Assembly: GCA_964467925.1 (NCBI GenBank)
Contig: CAYXSX010000009.1
Span: 1 to 63,730 of the forward strand
DNA length: 63,730 nucleotides
Reading direction: 5' to 3'
DNA from: CAYXSX01 sp964467925
Lineage (GTDB): Bacteria > Pseudomonadota > Alphaproteobacteria > Micavibrionales > Micavibrionaceae
Every line of letters starts with the position of its first letter. The first letter of the stretch is position 1. The position numbers and the translations under genes are program-made. The notes beneath the pieces were generated by a model. It was not told the origin of the DNA. It did no database searches and was given only the letters and a program-made list of their open reading frames with translations. Shown piece by piece: positions 53,745-61,590 of this stretch.

Positions 53745-54392
53745 CTAATAGGCATAGAGGTCAACAGCTTTTTCGTTACTGATCAGAATTGTCCGGTCAC
53801 CGAGGAAGTCGCGGTAATGCCCGCCCGGTATCTCGAAAATCGCTTTTTCGAAATCGATGGATTTGATAATGCCCATAAATGTCTCGTGCCACGCGCTAAA
53901 CGCTTCGGCAGAACTTGAGCACTCCGCAATATACAAACTGTTGCCGTATAATGAGGCCGCCATAACCCCGCGGCGGTGCATCCGCGGCCAGTTATCGCCG
54001 ACGAAAGATACCTCGGCAAAGCTCGCAAATCCGCGCCCTAGGCCGGCATCGTTACGAATGCTGATCGGGCGGGCGTAATAAAACTCGCTTAAATACTCGT
54101 CCCAGAACTCTTTGCTGACCGCCGTGTGTTGAACCGCGCGGCTGTAACGCGCCGGATATATGGCATAACGGGAATCCTCCCGCACCTTCATCCGGCAATA
54201 GGCGTTATCGCCATTTTCCGGCGCGAAAATCGTCAGCTTGTCATCCGGAAGCTGGTCGCTCACACGGTGCCACGTATCGGGATAGGACAGAGAAAAACCG
54301 TTAACGTCATCCTGCGCCACCACCACATCGGCGTGCGCGGCTTGCGAAAACGCCAGTAAAGCTATGGATAAAACTGTGGATAAACGTCTCAT
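53745..54392 (-). CDS. Secreted hypothetical protein, PsbP/DUF1795-like, 215 aa
   Basis: Signal peptide with cleavage near QAAHADV (~residue 22), then a beta-rich domain starting with GFSLSYPDTWHRVSD, the pattern seen in PsbP-like and DUF1795 proteins. AAGGGGG precedes the ATG. Two Cys residues (YCRMKV and AECSSS) could form a disulfide. Periplasmic function unknown. The gene is transcribed away from the trpS side, with a 61-base gap to the next gene. Confidence 0.82.
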   Translation of the reverse strand: MRRLSTVLSIALLAFSQAAHADVVVAQDDVNGFSLSYPDTWHRVSDQLPDDKLTIFAPENGDNAYCRMKVREDSRYAIYPARYSRAVQHTAVSKEFWDEYLSEFYYARPISIRNDAGLGRGFASFAEVSFVGDNWPRMHRRGVMAASLYGNSLYIAECSSSAEAFSAWHETFMGIIKSIDFEKAIFEIPGGHYRDFLGDRTILISNEKAVDLYAY

Positions 54393-54453
54393 GAACAAGG
54401 CCCCCTTACTCCGTAAGTGTACCAAATTTTATCCACAGGGGCGAGAAGGAATT

Positions 54454-54765
54454 TTATTCGCAAGTCAGCGGCTGCGGAACACTGTCAATTGCCAGCACCT
54501 CATATACAGGACGCCCGTCCTGCATACTGATCTCGATATGCGTTTTGCGGTTTTCATCAATCACTCTGTCCACCGCCCTGGCCACACGCTCATAAAGACA
54601 TTCGCGAGATATAACACCGGCCTCTACGGCCCTTATAATGTCTTGAGATATATTCACGGACGCCTCTTTCGGGCCCGTTTTGGTTTCAAACCAAGCCCAA
54701 CCCCCAAACCCGGCCACCAGCGCAAAAGCAGTGGCCGCACCCCTGCCAAGTTTCTTTAAATCCAT
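54454..54765 (-). CDS. Small membrane-anchored hypothetical protein, 103 aa
   Basis: The ATG at 54765, near an AAAGGC, gives a basic N-terminus followed by one membrane helix (AATAFALVAGFGGWAWF, ~10-27) and a periplasmic helical domain with ISQDIIRAVEAGVISRECLY and VDRVIDENRKTHIEISMQDG. Two cysteines (~62 and near the C-terminus) may pair. It starts 16 bases after the trpS stop on the same strand. An upstream in-frame ATG inside trpS would add basic residues and is not preferred. Confidence 0.75.
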   Translation of the reverse strand: MDLKKLGRGAATAFALVAGFGGWAWFETKTGPKEASVNISQDIIRAVEAGVISRECLYERVARAVDRVIDENRKTHIEISMQDGRPVYEVLAIDSVPQPLTCE

Positions 54766-54781
54766 ACGCAGTACGCCTTTT

Positions 54782-55780
54782 CTACTTCCAAAACCCCATA
54801 ATGTCCTGCACTTCAGCGATGGTCTTTTCCGCCAGCGCGTTCGCTTTTTCATTGCCACGCGCAAGATAGGCGTCGATCTGCGCCGGATCGGCCATAAGCT
54901 CGCTCATGCGCGCGGTCATGGGAGCCAGCTTGGCAACCGCCAGGTCGATAAAGGCGGGTTTAAAATCGCCAAAGCCTTTGCCCGCGAACTGCGCCAGAAC
55001 CTCTTCCTTGCTCATATCGGCCAGCGCGGCGTATAGCGTGACAAGGTTCATCGCCTCGGCCCGCCCCTCCAGCGCCTTAAGATTGTCCGGCAAGGCATCA
55101 GCGTCCGTTTTCGCCTTTTTGATCTTTTTGGCGATCATATCGGCACCGTCGGTCAGGTTGATCCGGCTCATGTCGGATTCCGCGCTCTTGCTCATTTTCT
55201 GCGTCCCGTCACGCAAGGACATCACCCGCGTTGCCGCGCCTGTGATAAAGGGTTCCGGCTGCGGGAAATAATCCGTGCCGTAACGCGTATTAAATGTTGA
55301 GGCAATCTCGCGGCTAAGCTCCAGATGCTGTTTCTGGTCGTCTCCCACCGGCACGTGCGTCGCCCGGTAAATCAGGATGTCGGCGGCCATCAAAACCGGA
55401 TAGGCAAACAGGCCGAGCCCCGCCCGTTCTTTGTCCTTGCCCGCCTTGTCCTTGAACTGCGTCATTCTTTCTAATTTACCCATCTGCGCGATGGTCGCCA
55501 AAAGCCACATAAGCTGCGAATGGCCGGAAACGGCGCTTTGTACGAATATGGCCGATTTCTGCGGATCTACGCCGCCCGCAATAAAGGCCGCAGCAATTTC
55601 ACGTGTGGCGTTCTTCAGGTTGGAAGGCTCGTAAGGCACCGTAATGGCGTGCAGATCGGCCACCATATAAAGGCATTCCGCACCCTCATCCTGCAGCTTC
55701 ACCCAGTTTTTGAGCGCGCCCAGATAATTGCCCAGATGCAAATGACTGGTCGGCTGCATGCCTGATAAAATGCGCTTCAT
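54782..55780 (-). CDS. trpS: Tryptophanyl-tRNA synthetase
   Basis: Class I synthetase, 332 aa. The HIGH equivalent is in SGMQPTSHLHLGNYLGAL (~6-23) and the KMSKS loop is intact (GTQKMSKSAESD, ~190). VPVGDDQKQHLELSREIA and FPQPEPFI are also family motifs. The start overlaps the murJ stop by one base (TAATG), in the alphaproteobacterial murJ-trpS order. Confidence 0.97.
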   Translation of the reverse strand: MKRILSGMQPTSHLHLGNYLGALKNWVKLQDEGAECLYMVADLHAITVPYEPSNLKNATREIAAAFIAGGVDPQKSAIFVQSAVSGHSQLMWLLATIAQMGKLERMTQFKDKAGKDKERAGLGLFAYPVLMAADILIYRATHVPVGDDQKQHLELSREIASTFNTRYGTDYFPQPEPFITGAATRVMSLRDGTQKMSKSAESDMSRINLTDGADMIAKKIKKAKTDADALPDNLKALEGRAEAMNLVTLYAALADMSKEEVLAQFAGKGFGDFKPAFIDLAVAKLAPMTARMSELMADPAQIDAYLARGNEKANALAEKTIAEVQDIMGFWK

Positions 55781-57330
55781 TATACTTTTCTCCGTTTCAA
55801 ATACCTTTTTATATCACTCACCTTAAACACGCCACTGACAAAGATCATACCAAAATACGTTCCCATCCCCGCGGCCACCAGCGCCCCTAGTGACGCCGTG
55901 GCAAACCACGGATTGCCCCCGTACAGCGTAGTGTGCAAAATCGCGGCTAACACTGCCAAAACCCCCGCCATCACGCAAGTGGCCAGTATGATTTTCAGGC
56001 TGTTGGTCTTGAAACGCTTATCAAAACTGACCGCGCCACGTTTTTTCAGCGCACATGTATGCGCTACGAACTGCACCCAACCCGCCAGCCCTGTCGCCAG
56101 CGCCACGCCTGCAACGCCCAGCGGATACATAAGAATGACACTCAGCACCACATTAAAAATCGTCGCCGCGACCGAGATTTTAACGGGCGTGACCGTATCG
56201 CCGCGTGCCCAGTGCACGGTGGAAAACACCTTGATCGCGATATAAACCGGAAGGCCTAGCGCATACGCCATTAAAACTTGCGCCGTGACTGCACTGTCCG
56301 CCGCATTGAACGCCCCGCGCTCGAACAAAACGGTGATAATCGCCAGCGGAATGACCGAAAGCGCGATCGCCGCCGGAAGCGCCAGCAGCAGGCAGTATTC
56401 CAGCGCCCGGTTAAACAAATCCTGCGCCTTTTCATGCTCCCCCTTGGCAAAGGCCTTGGAAAGCATGGGCAAAAGCGCGGTCCCCACCGCCACACCCACG
56501 ATGCCTAGCGGAAGCTGGTTAAGCCGGTCCGCGTAATAAAGATAGGAAATCGAGCCGCTGGCAAGGAAAGAGGCAATCATCAAGTCGGCGAATAAATTGA
56601 TGTGCATTACCCCCGCGCCGATAACCCCAGGCCCCATCAAGCGCAAAACTTCTTTCACTTTTAAATCAATACGCGGCGTTTCGTATTTTATTTTGAAGCC
56701 ATATTTTTTTGCCGCGATAATCAAAAATATGAGTTGGAAAATTCCCGCCGCCAGAACGCCCCATGCCATCGCGTGTCCGGCGGTTTGAAAATTTCCGGCC
56801 AAAAGCAAAGCCCCGATGAGCGATATGTTAAACAAAACGGGTGCCACGGCAAAAGGTGCGAATTTTTCATGGGCGTTTAAAACCCCGCCCAAAAGTGCCG
56901 CAAGAGACATCAGCATTAAATAGGGAAACGTGATCCGCGACAGGTTCACGGCCAGATCGTAGCGCGCGGGATCGTCATTGAACCCCGGTGCGATCCCGTA
57001 AATGACCCACGGCATGGCAATCAGAATCAGCAGCGTGAACACGCTAAGGGTGCACAGCATCACCATGAACATATTCGATGCAAATGCGTCGGCGCGCTCC
57101 TGCCCCTCCTGCGCCAGCGTCTTGGAATAAAGCGGCACAAATGAAACGCTGAACGCTCCCTCCGCCGTGACCCGCCGGAAAAAATTGGGCAGCTTCAGCG
57201 CAACGAAAAATGCGTCCGCTACCGGCCCTGCGCCCAAAATTGCTGCAGTCAGAATATCGCGAACAAATCCCGCAACCCGGCTAATACCGGTCAACCCTCC
57301 CACAGTCCCCATGGCTTTTGCTAATGACAT
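55780..57330 (-). CDS. murJ: Lipid II flippase MurJ
   Basis: MOP-superfamily membrane protein with 14 predicted helices, 516 aa, moving lipid II across the inner membrane for peptidoglycan synthesis. The N-terminus SLAKAMGTVGGLTGISRVAGFVRD is typical, then AEGAFSVSFVPLY with the conserved acidic and basic residues. It is first gene of murJ-trpS-orf103. glnD, often its upstream neighbour, is not here. Divergent from ubiE over only 101 bases that hold an inverted repeat. Confidence 0.96.
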   Translation of the reverse strand: MSLAKAMGTVGGLTGISRVAGFVRDILTAAILGAGPVADAFFVALKLPNFFRRVTAEGAFSVSFVPLYSKTLAQEGQERADAFASNMFMVMLCTLSVFTLLILIAMPWVIYGIAPGFNDDPARYDLAVNLSRITFPYLMLMSLAALLGGVLNAHEKFAPFAVAPVLFNISLIGALLLAGNFQTAGHAMAWGVLAAGIFQLIFLIIAAKKYGFKIKYETPRIDLKVKEVLRLMGPGVIGAGVMHINLFADLMIASFLASGSISYLYYADRLNQLPLGIVGVAVGTALLPMLSKAFAKGEHEKAQDLFNRALEYCLLLALPAAIALSVIPLAIITVLFERGAFNAADSAVTAQVLMAYALGLPVYIAIKVFSTVHWARGDTVTPVKISVAATIFNVVLSVILMYPLGVAGVALATGLAGWVQFVAHTCALKKRGAVSFDKRFKTNSLKIILATCVMAGVLAVLAAILHTTLYGGNPWFATASLGALVAAGMGTYFGMIFVSGVFKVSDIKRYLKRRKV

Positions 57331-57340
57331 GAGGATGTAT

Positions 57341-57422
57341 TTACTACAGAGTACGCAGAGTTCGCAGAGAAAAATTTAAAATTTAAAAAAAACTCTGTTT
57401 ATCTCTGCGCGCTCTGTAGTAA
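57341..57422. repeat. Inverted repeat between murJ and ubiE
   Basis: An 82-base palindrome fills the divergent region. Left arm TTACTACAGAGTACGCAGAG and right arm CTCTGCGCGCTCTGTAGTAA match at 17-18 of 20 positions, with a second ACGCAGAG/TTCGCAGAG repeat on the left and an AT-rich centre (AAATTTAAAATTTAAA). It leaves about ten bases to each start codon, so promoters of both genes must overlap it. Confidence 0.88.
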
Positions 57423-57431
57423 AAACTCTTC

Positions 57432-58193
57432 ATGACACAAAACCCCGCCAAGAATCCCGAAAGCACACAATTTGGCGAACGCGTTGTAACGCCCGAGGAA
57501 AAAACCGCAGGCGTTGTGGGCGTCTTTGATTCCGTAGCCGCCAAATATGACCTGATGAACGACCTTATGTCCGGCGGGGTTCACCGTCTTTGGAAGGATG
57601 CCTTTGTGCGCCGGATCCGCCCGAGGCCGCAGCAAAAATTTCTGGATGTCGCCGGGGGAACGGGCGATATCGCCTTTCGTATCCGGCAAAAGGCACCGGG
57701 CGCGGATATCACCATATGCGACCTCAACCCGAATATGCTGAATGTAGGCCGCGACCGCGCCGCCAATCGCGGCTGGGTGAATGATTTCGAATGGGTGACC
57801 GGAAACGCCGAAACATTGCCCTTTCCCGACAATTATTTCGACATTTATACAATCGCCTTTGGCCTGCGCAATGTGACCCGCATTGATACGGCGCTGGCCG
57901 AAGCCGCCCGTGTACTGAAACCCGGCGGGCGTTTTTACTGTCTGGAATTCAGTCATGTGCGCGAACCGCTTATTGCCAAGGCTTATGACTTTTTCTCCTT
58001 TAATGTGATCCCACATATCGGCAAGGTGGTGGCCAATGATGCTGAAAGCTATCAATATCTGGTCGAAAGCATTCGCAAAATGCCGAAACAACGAGAATTA
58101 GCCACCCGTATGGAGGCCGCAGGCTTGAAAAACGCCTCTTTTTCCAATCTTTCCGCCGGAATTGCCGCCATCCACACCGGAACGAAGCTTTAG
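57432..58193 (+). CDS. ubiE: Demethylmenaquinone/2-polyprenyl-benzoquinol C-methyltransferase
   Basis: SAM-dependent methyltransferase of quinone synthesis, 253 aa. VFDSVAAKYDLMNDLMSGGVHRLWK at the N-terminus and motif I FLDVAGGTGDIAFRIR (~72-87) are diagnostic; motif II-like AETLPFPDNYFDIYTIAFGLRN and RVLKPGGRFYCLEFSHV follow. Together with ubiK in this window it points to an aerobic ubiquinone pathway. A MITE-like element begins two bases after the stop. Confidence 0.96.
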   Translation: MTQNPAKNPESTQFGERVVTPEEKTAGVVGVFDSVAAKYDLMNDLMSGGVHRLWKDAFVRRIRPRPQQKFLDVAGGTGDIAFRIRQKAPGADITICDLNPNMLNVGRDRAANRGWVNDFEWVTGNAETLPFPDNYFDIYTIAFGLRNVTRIDTALAEAARVLKPGGRFYCLEFSHVREPLIAKAYDFFSFNVIPHIGKVVANDAESYQYLVESIRKMPKQRELATRMEAAGLKNASFSNLSAGIAAIHTGTKL

Positions 58194-58194
58194 A

Positions 58195-58350
58195 TAGTTT
58201 CTCAGTTTGAAATATTTTCAAACTCGTCATTGCCCGGTTTATCCGGGCAATCCACTGGCATAAGGAAACGAGCCCTTTGTGGCGCCATGGATCACCCGCA
58301 TGAAGCGGGCGAGGACGCTAAAGGGAACAAATATTCAAACTGAGACACTA
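58195..58350. mobile_element. MITE-like element with terminal inverted repeats
   Basis: A 156-base element with no coding content. The ends are TAGTTTCTCAGTTTGAA (left) and, as the reverse complement of the right end, TAGTGTCTCAGTTTGAA, one mismatch in 17; the similarity goes on into ATATTT. The outer TA could be a TA target duplication as in IS630/Tc1-type elements. Inside is a separate REP-type palindrome (58226-58317). Confidence 0.75.
58226..58317. repeat. REP-type palindromic element, family D, nested in the MITE
   Basis: GTCATTGCCCGG...CCGGGCAATCCA at the left and TGGATCACCCGC...GCGGGCGAGGACG at the right, a pattern familiar from alphaproteobacterial REP sequences. Both halves form their own stem and the two ATCCA/TGGAT segments pair. 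It is flanked by the terminal repeats of the MITE-like element. Confidence 0.8.
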
Positions 58351-58757
58351 CCAAGCTTAATACACTTGTATAATTACCCTTGCTGCGCTTCCTTTTGAGA
58401 ACGCGCGGCATAAAAAACCTCTATTGCCCCTTTACCCTTGTAAAAATCTTGAAATTTTTCTCCTTATTTAGAGGAAAGACATGCCCTTTCTACATACAAT
58501 AAGGGGCAAAAACAGCCCAAAACTCTGCTTTACACTCCCCTCAAGCATAAAAAACAATCCCTGTAACCTCTTGAAAAAACAAGAAAAACTTCAAGGACCC
58601 GTTGCTTTTCTTTGATTTGCCTGGAATTTGTATTATGTAAAAAATAAATGTTTTCAATAACTTGTGGATTTTGTTTGACAAGCACAATGATAACAGGGCA
58701 TTGTACCCATCATTCACTTATGAATTAACAAACTTTGTGTGAGAGGAAAGAACTCTA
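58351..58757. other. Long AT-rich intergenic leader
   Basis: About 400 bases without a gene, very AT-rich from ~58440. It contains CTTGAAATTTTTCTCC and several A/T runs; no tRNA, small RNA or riboswitch pattern was recognised. The last 80 bases contain the probable promoter of the Ala-rich protein gene. Confidence 0.6.
58675..58704 (+). promoter_or_regulatory. Putative promoter of the Ala-rich protein gene
   Basis: A perfect -35 consensus TTGACA at 58675-58680 and a weak -10 candidate CATTGT at 58699-58704 (spacing 18). The transcript would have a leader of about 50 bases with GAGAGGAAAG as ribosome binding site. Confidence 0.45.
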
Positions 58758-59195
58758 ATGAGCAATTTTACAAAATCTATTTTTTACTCAGGCGCCGTAC
58801 TGGCAGTTGCAATGATCGCTGTTTTCAGCATCTACACCAACATGACGCAAAACGGTTCCGAGATGGGCGCAATTGAACCCGCTGCTGGCGAAGAAGCCAC
58901 AATGGAAGAAGGCGCGCTGGAACAAGCCGGTGACTACATCAGCAACACAGCAAGCGACGCTGCTGCTGCTGCCAAGGACATGGCATCTCAGGCCGCTGAA
59001 AATGCCGGCAACCTTGCCGACAAAACAGGCGAAGCAATGTCAGATGCTGCAGAAGCTGCAAAAGATGCAGTAACTCCTGACACACCTGCAGACGAAGCAG
59101 CACAGGCAGAACAAGCACCTGCCCCGAGCACAACCGAGCCCGCAGCCGGTCAAGCTCAAGAGCCTTCTGAAACTGAAGAAGAAGCTGCTGAATAA
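58758..59195 (+). CDS. Membrane-anchored Ala-rich helical protein, 145 aa
   Basis: One N-terminal membrane helix (SIFYSGAVLAVAMIAVFSIY, ~7-26) followed by an acidic, Ala-rich region. Residues ~60-105 have an 11-residue-like amphipathic repeat (AAAAKDMASQAAENAGNLAD, KTGEAMSDAAEAAKDAV) similar to group 3 LEA proteins, then a Pro/Ala/Glu tail. A strong ribosome binding site (GAGAGGAAAG), a good -35 and a strong terminator suggest high expression. Probably periplasmic side exposed; a stress-protective or surface-spacer role is inference. Confidence 0.85.
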   Translation: MSNFTKSIFYSGAVLAVAMIAVFSIYTNMTQNGSEMGAIEPAAGEEATMEEGALEQAGDYISNTASDAAAAAKDMASQAAENAGNLADKTGEAMSDAAEAAKDAVTPDTPADEAAQAEQAPAPSTTEPAAGQAQEPSETEEEAAE

Positions 59196-59224
59196 GCTGC
59201 TTCCTTAAATCACACAAAATTTGA

Positions 59225-59264
59225 AGCCCCGGCAGCAAACATAGAACCTGCCGGGGCTTTTTTT
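59225..59264 (+). terminator. Intrinsic terminator after the Ala-rich gene
   Basis: Perfect 11-bp stem AGCCCCGGCAG/CTGCCGGGGCT with a 12-base loop, followed by seven T (59258-59264). Confidence 0.95.
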
Positions 59265-59293
59265 ACAGGCTGTTTTACTTTATATAACTCCCT

Positions 59294-60565
59294 ATGACCC
59301 AAGACATGACCCAATCTGTGAACTTCATGCTGCACGGCAAGACCATCCTGCTCGTGATATCGGGCGGCATTGCCGCCTATAAATCGCCGGAGCTGATCCG
59401 TCTGATCCGCAAAAACGGCGGGTCGGTGCGCTGCATCCTTACCTCCGGCGGCGCGCAGTTCGTGACCGCCTTAAGCGTGTCATCCTTGAGCGAAAATGAA
59501 TGCTACACCGATCTGTGGTCCCTTAAGGACGAAACCGAGATGGGTCATATAAGGCTCAGCCGCGAGGCTGACTTGATCCTCGTTGCACCGGCCAGCGCGA
59601 ACATGATCGCCAAAATCGTCCACGGTCTGGCCGACGATCTGGCCTCCACCACCCTGCTCGCCTCCGACAAACCTCTTCTGGTCGCCCCGGCCATGAATCA
59701 TATAATGTGGGACAACCCGGCCACACGCGACAACATCGCCACGCTCCGCTCCCGCGGCGTGGGCATTATCGGCCCGGAAAGCGGCACCATGGCCTGTAAC
59801 GAAACCGGTTTGGGCCGTATGAGCGAGCCTGAAGATATTCTGGAGGCCGTAATTACCTTTTTTCACGAACGCCCGCTAAAGGGCTACCGCGCCCTCGTCA
59901 CCTCCGGCCCGACATATGAGGCCATAGACCCCGTGCGCTTTATCGGCAACCGATCTTCGGGTAAACAGGGCCACGCCATTGCCGCCGCCCTCGCCTTGGC
60001 CGGGGCTGATGTCACGCTGGTTTCCGGCCCGACCGCCCTGCCCGACCCGGCGGACGTAAAAACCGTCCATATCGAAAGCGCGGCGCAGATGCTCGCAGCC
60101 TGTGAATCCGCGCTTCCTGCTGATATCGCCGTGTGCGCCGCCGCCGTCAGCGACTGGAGCCCCGCCGCCCCACAAGAACACAAAATCAAAAAGCGCGACG
60201 ATCAAAGCGTCCCCACATTATCCTTAAAAGAAAACCCCGATATTCTGGCGACCCTTTCTTCTCACGCCCAGCGCCCTAGATTGGTTATTGGCTTTGCCGC
60301 CGAAAGCCAGAACTTGCTGGAAAATGCGGCGGCAAAAATAAAGAAAAAGGGCTGCGACTGGGTACTGGCGAATGACATTTCGGGCGAAAACACCTTTGGC
60401 AGCGATAAGAATCATGTATACCTATTAAAACAAGGGCTTGAGACAACCGAATGGCCGGAGGCCACAAAATCAGCAATCGCCCGCGAATTGACAACCCGAA
60501 TTATAGAGCATTTTAAAGACCATGACCGATCTGACCGACATCCCCCTCTCCGCGCAGCAGAATAA
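59294..60565 (+). CDS. coaBC: Bifunctional phosphopantothenoylcysteine decarboxylase/phosphopantothenate-cysteine ligase
   Basis: Two steps of coenzyme A synthesis, 423 aa. CoaC flavoprotein half (~1-195): SGGIAAYKSPELIR, VAPASANMIAK, PAMNHIMWDNPATR and the active-site Cys in GTMACNETGLGRM. CoaB half (~200-415): VTSGPTYEAIDPVRFIGNRSSG and WVLANDISGENTFGSDKN. Several in-frame ATGs exist near the start; the first is used. Its end overlaps dut by 44 bases. Confidence 0.96.
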   Translation: MTQDMTQSVNFMLHGKTILLVISGGIAAYKSPELIRLIRKNGGSVRCILTSGGAQFVTALSVSSLSENECYTDLWSLKDETEMGHIRLSREADLILVAPASANMIAKIVHGLADDLASTTLLASDKPLLVAPAMNHIMWDNPATRDNIATLRSRGVGIIGPESGTMACNETGLGRMSEPEDILEAVITFFHERPLKGYRALVTSGPTYEAIDPVRFIGNRSSGKQGHAIAAALALAGADVTLVSGPTALPDPADVKTVHIESAAQMLAACESALPADIAVCAAAVSDWSPAAPQEHKIKKRDDQSVPTLSLKENPDILATLSSHAQRPRLVIGFAAESQNLLENAAAKIKKKGCDWVLANDISGENTFGSDKNHVYLLKQGLETTEWPEATKSAIARELTTRIIEHFKDHDRSDRHPPLRAAE

Positions 60566-61016
60566 AGACGAAATTAAGGTCGGCATTATGCCGCTGGAAA
60601 ACGCGGTCGGCCTCCAAATGCCCGCTTACGCCACGGCGCAGTCCGCGGGCATGGACTTAACGGCGGCGCTTGCCGAAGCGTTGGAGCTCGGCCCCGGCGA
60701 GCGCGCGCTTGTTCCTACCGGTCTTGCCATCGCCCTGCCCCCCGGTTTCGAGGCGCAAATCCGCCCCCGTTCCGGCCTCGCGCTCAAACACGGCGTGACC
60801 GTTCTTAACTCCCCCGGCACGGTGGACGCCGATTACCGCGGCGAGATCAAGGTGATCCTGATCAATCACGGCACCGAGCCCTTCACCATCGAGCGCGGCA
60901 TGCGCATCGCCCAGATGGTGGTTGAACGCTACACCCATGTGGAATTCATCAAAGTCGACACGCTCGAGGAATCCGAGCGCGGCGCGGGCGGTTTTGGGTC
61001 TACGGGCACTGCTTAA
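60522..61016 (+). CDS. dut: dUTP diphosphatase
   Basis: Trimeric dUTPase, 164 aa, keeps uracil out of DNA and supplies dUMP. All five motifs are visible: SAGMDLTAA (1), PRSGLALKHGV (2), NSPGTVDADYRGEIKV (3), ERGMRIAQMVV (4) and ERGAGGFGSTG (5). The start lies inside coaBC (44-base overlap), the usual coaBC-dut arrangement; the extended N-terminus of ~15 residues could be shorter in reality. Confidence 0.95.
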   Translation: MTDLTDIPLSAQQNKDEIKVGIMPLENAVGLQMPAYATAQSAGMDLTAALAEALELGPGERALVPTGLAIALPPGFEAQIRPRSGLALKHGVTVLNSPGTVDADYRGEIKVILINHGTEPFTIERGMRIAQMVVERYTHVEFIKVDTLEESERGAGGFGSTGTA

Positions 61017-61029
61017 AACGGCAAAATCA

Positions 61030-61057
61030 TTGACATAATTTAAGGCTGTGCTAAATT
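61030..61057 (+). promoter_or_regulatory. Putative sigma-70 promoter of the 152-aa orphan gene
   Basis: TTGACA at 61030-61035, 16-base spacer, TAAATT at 61052-61057. It starts 14 bases after the dut stop and lies 30 bases before the orphan start codon. Confidence 0.55.
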
Positions 61058-61087
61058 CTTGCCCTTGGCTATAAGAGCAGCAAGGCA

Positions 61088-61546
61088 ATGAGCAACTTTC
61101 CATTTCCAAGAGTAGACGATTTATTTGAGGCCGATGTAGCAAAGGTACGTAAACCGCACTTAAAGCCACGAGAAACAAACGAAAGCGCAGACGCCCCGCG
61201 CCAGATTGTTTTTCTGCGCTCTGCTGACTATATCAGCGCCTATTATAATCCCGACAATCCGCAACGCCCCAACAGCAGACACCCGGCACGCAGTTTTGAT
61301 TCATCACCCGAGCGTGTTGCGCTACTTACACTAAGCAATAATGCGCAGATTACCATCCCGTATACCTTAGCTGTATCAATTCCAGCCGACATTCAAGATA
61401 CAAAAAAAATAACAACCTTACACGGTGACTATCCCTGTACTATCGAATTCGCAGTTCTTGAAAGCAGTATTAGTGATGTAAAAATCATAGTGGCCCGGCC
61501 CCCAGCAATTACGCCCCACACTATCCCCGTCCCGGCTGCGGAATAA
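61088..61546 (+). CDS. Hypothetical protein, 152 aa
   Basis: Not recognised. The predicted protein is soluble, without signal peptide: a charged N-terminus (VAKVRKPHLKPRETNES), a core with IVFLRSADYISAYYNPDNPQ and a beta-rich second half (ERVALLTLSNNAQITIPYTL, CTIEFAVLESSISDVKIIVA). It has its own likely promoter and sits between dut and mutS. The ribosome binding site is weak (GCAAGGC). Confidence 0.68.
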   Translation: MSNFPFPRVDDLFEADVAKVRKPHLKPRETNESADAPRQIVFLRSADYISAYYNPDNPQRPNSRHPARSFDSSPERVALLTLSNNAQITIPYTLAVSIPADIQDTKKITTLHGDYPCTIEFAVLESSISDVKIIVARPPAITPHTIPVPAAE

Positions 61547-61590
61547 TACGCCGAAAGGCTTCCCATCATCCCCGACATATCGTAAGACTT

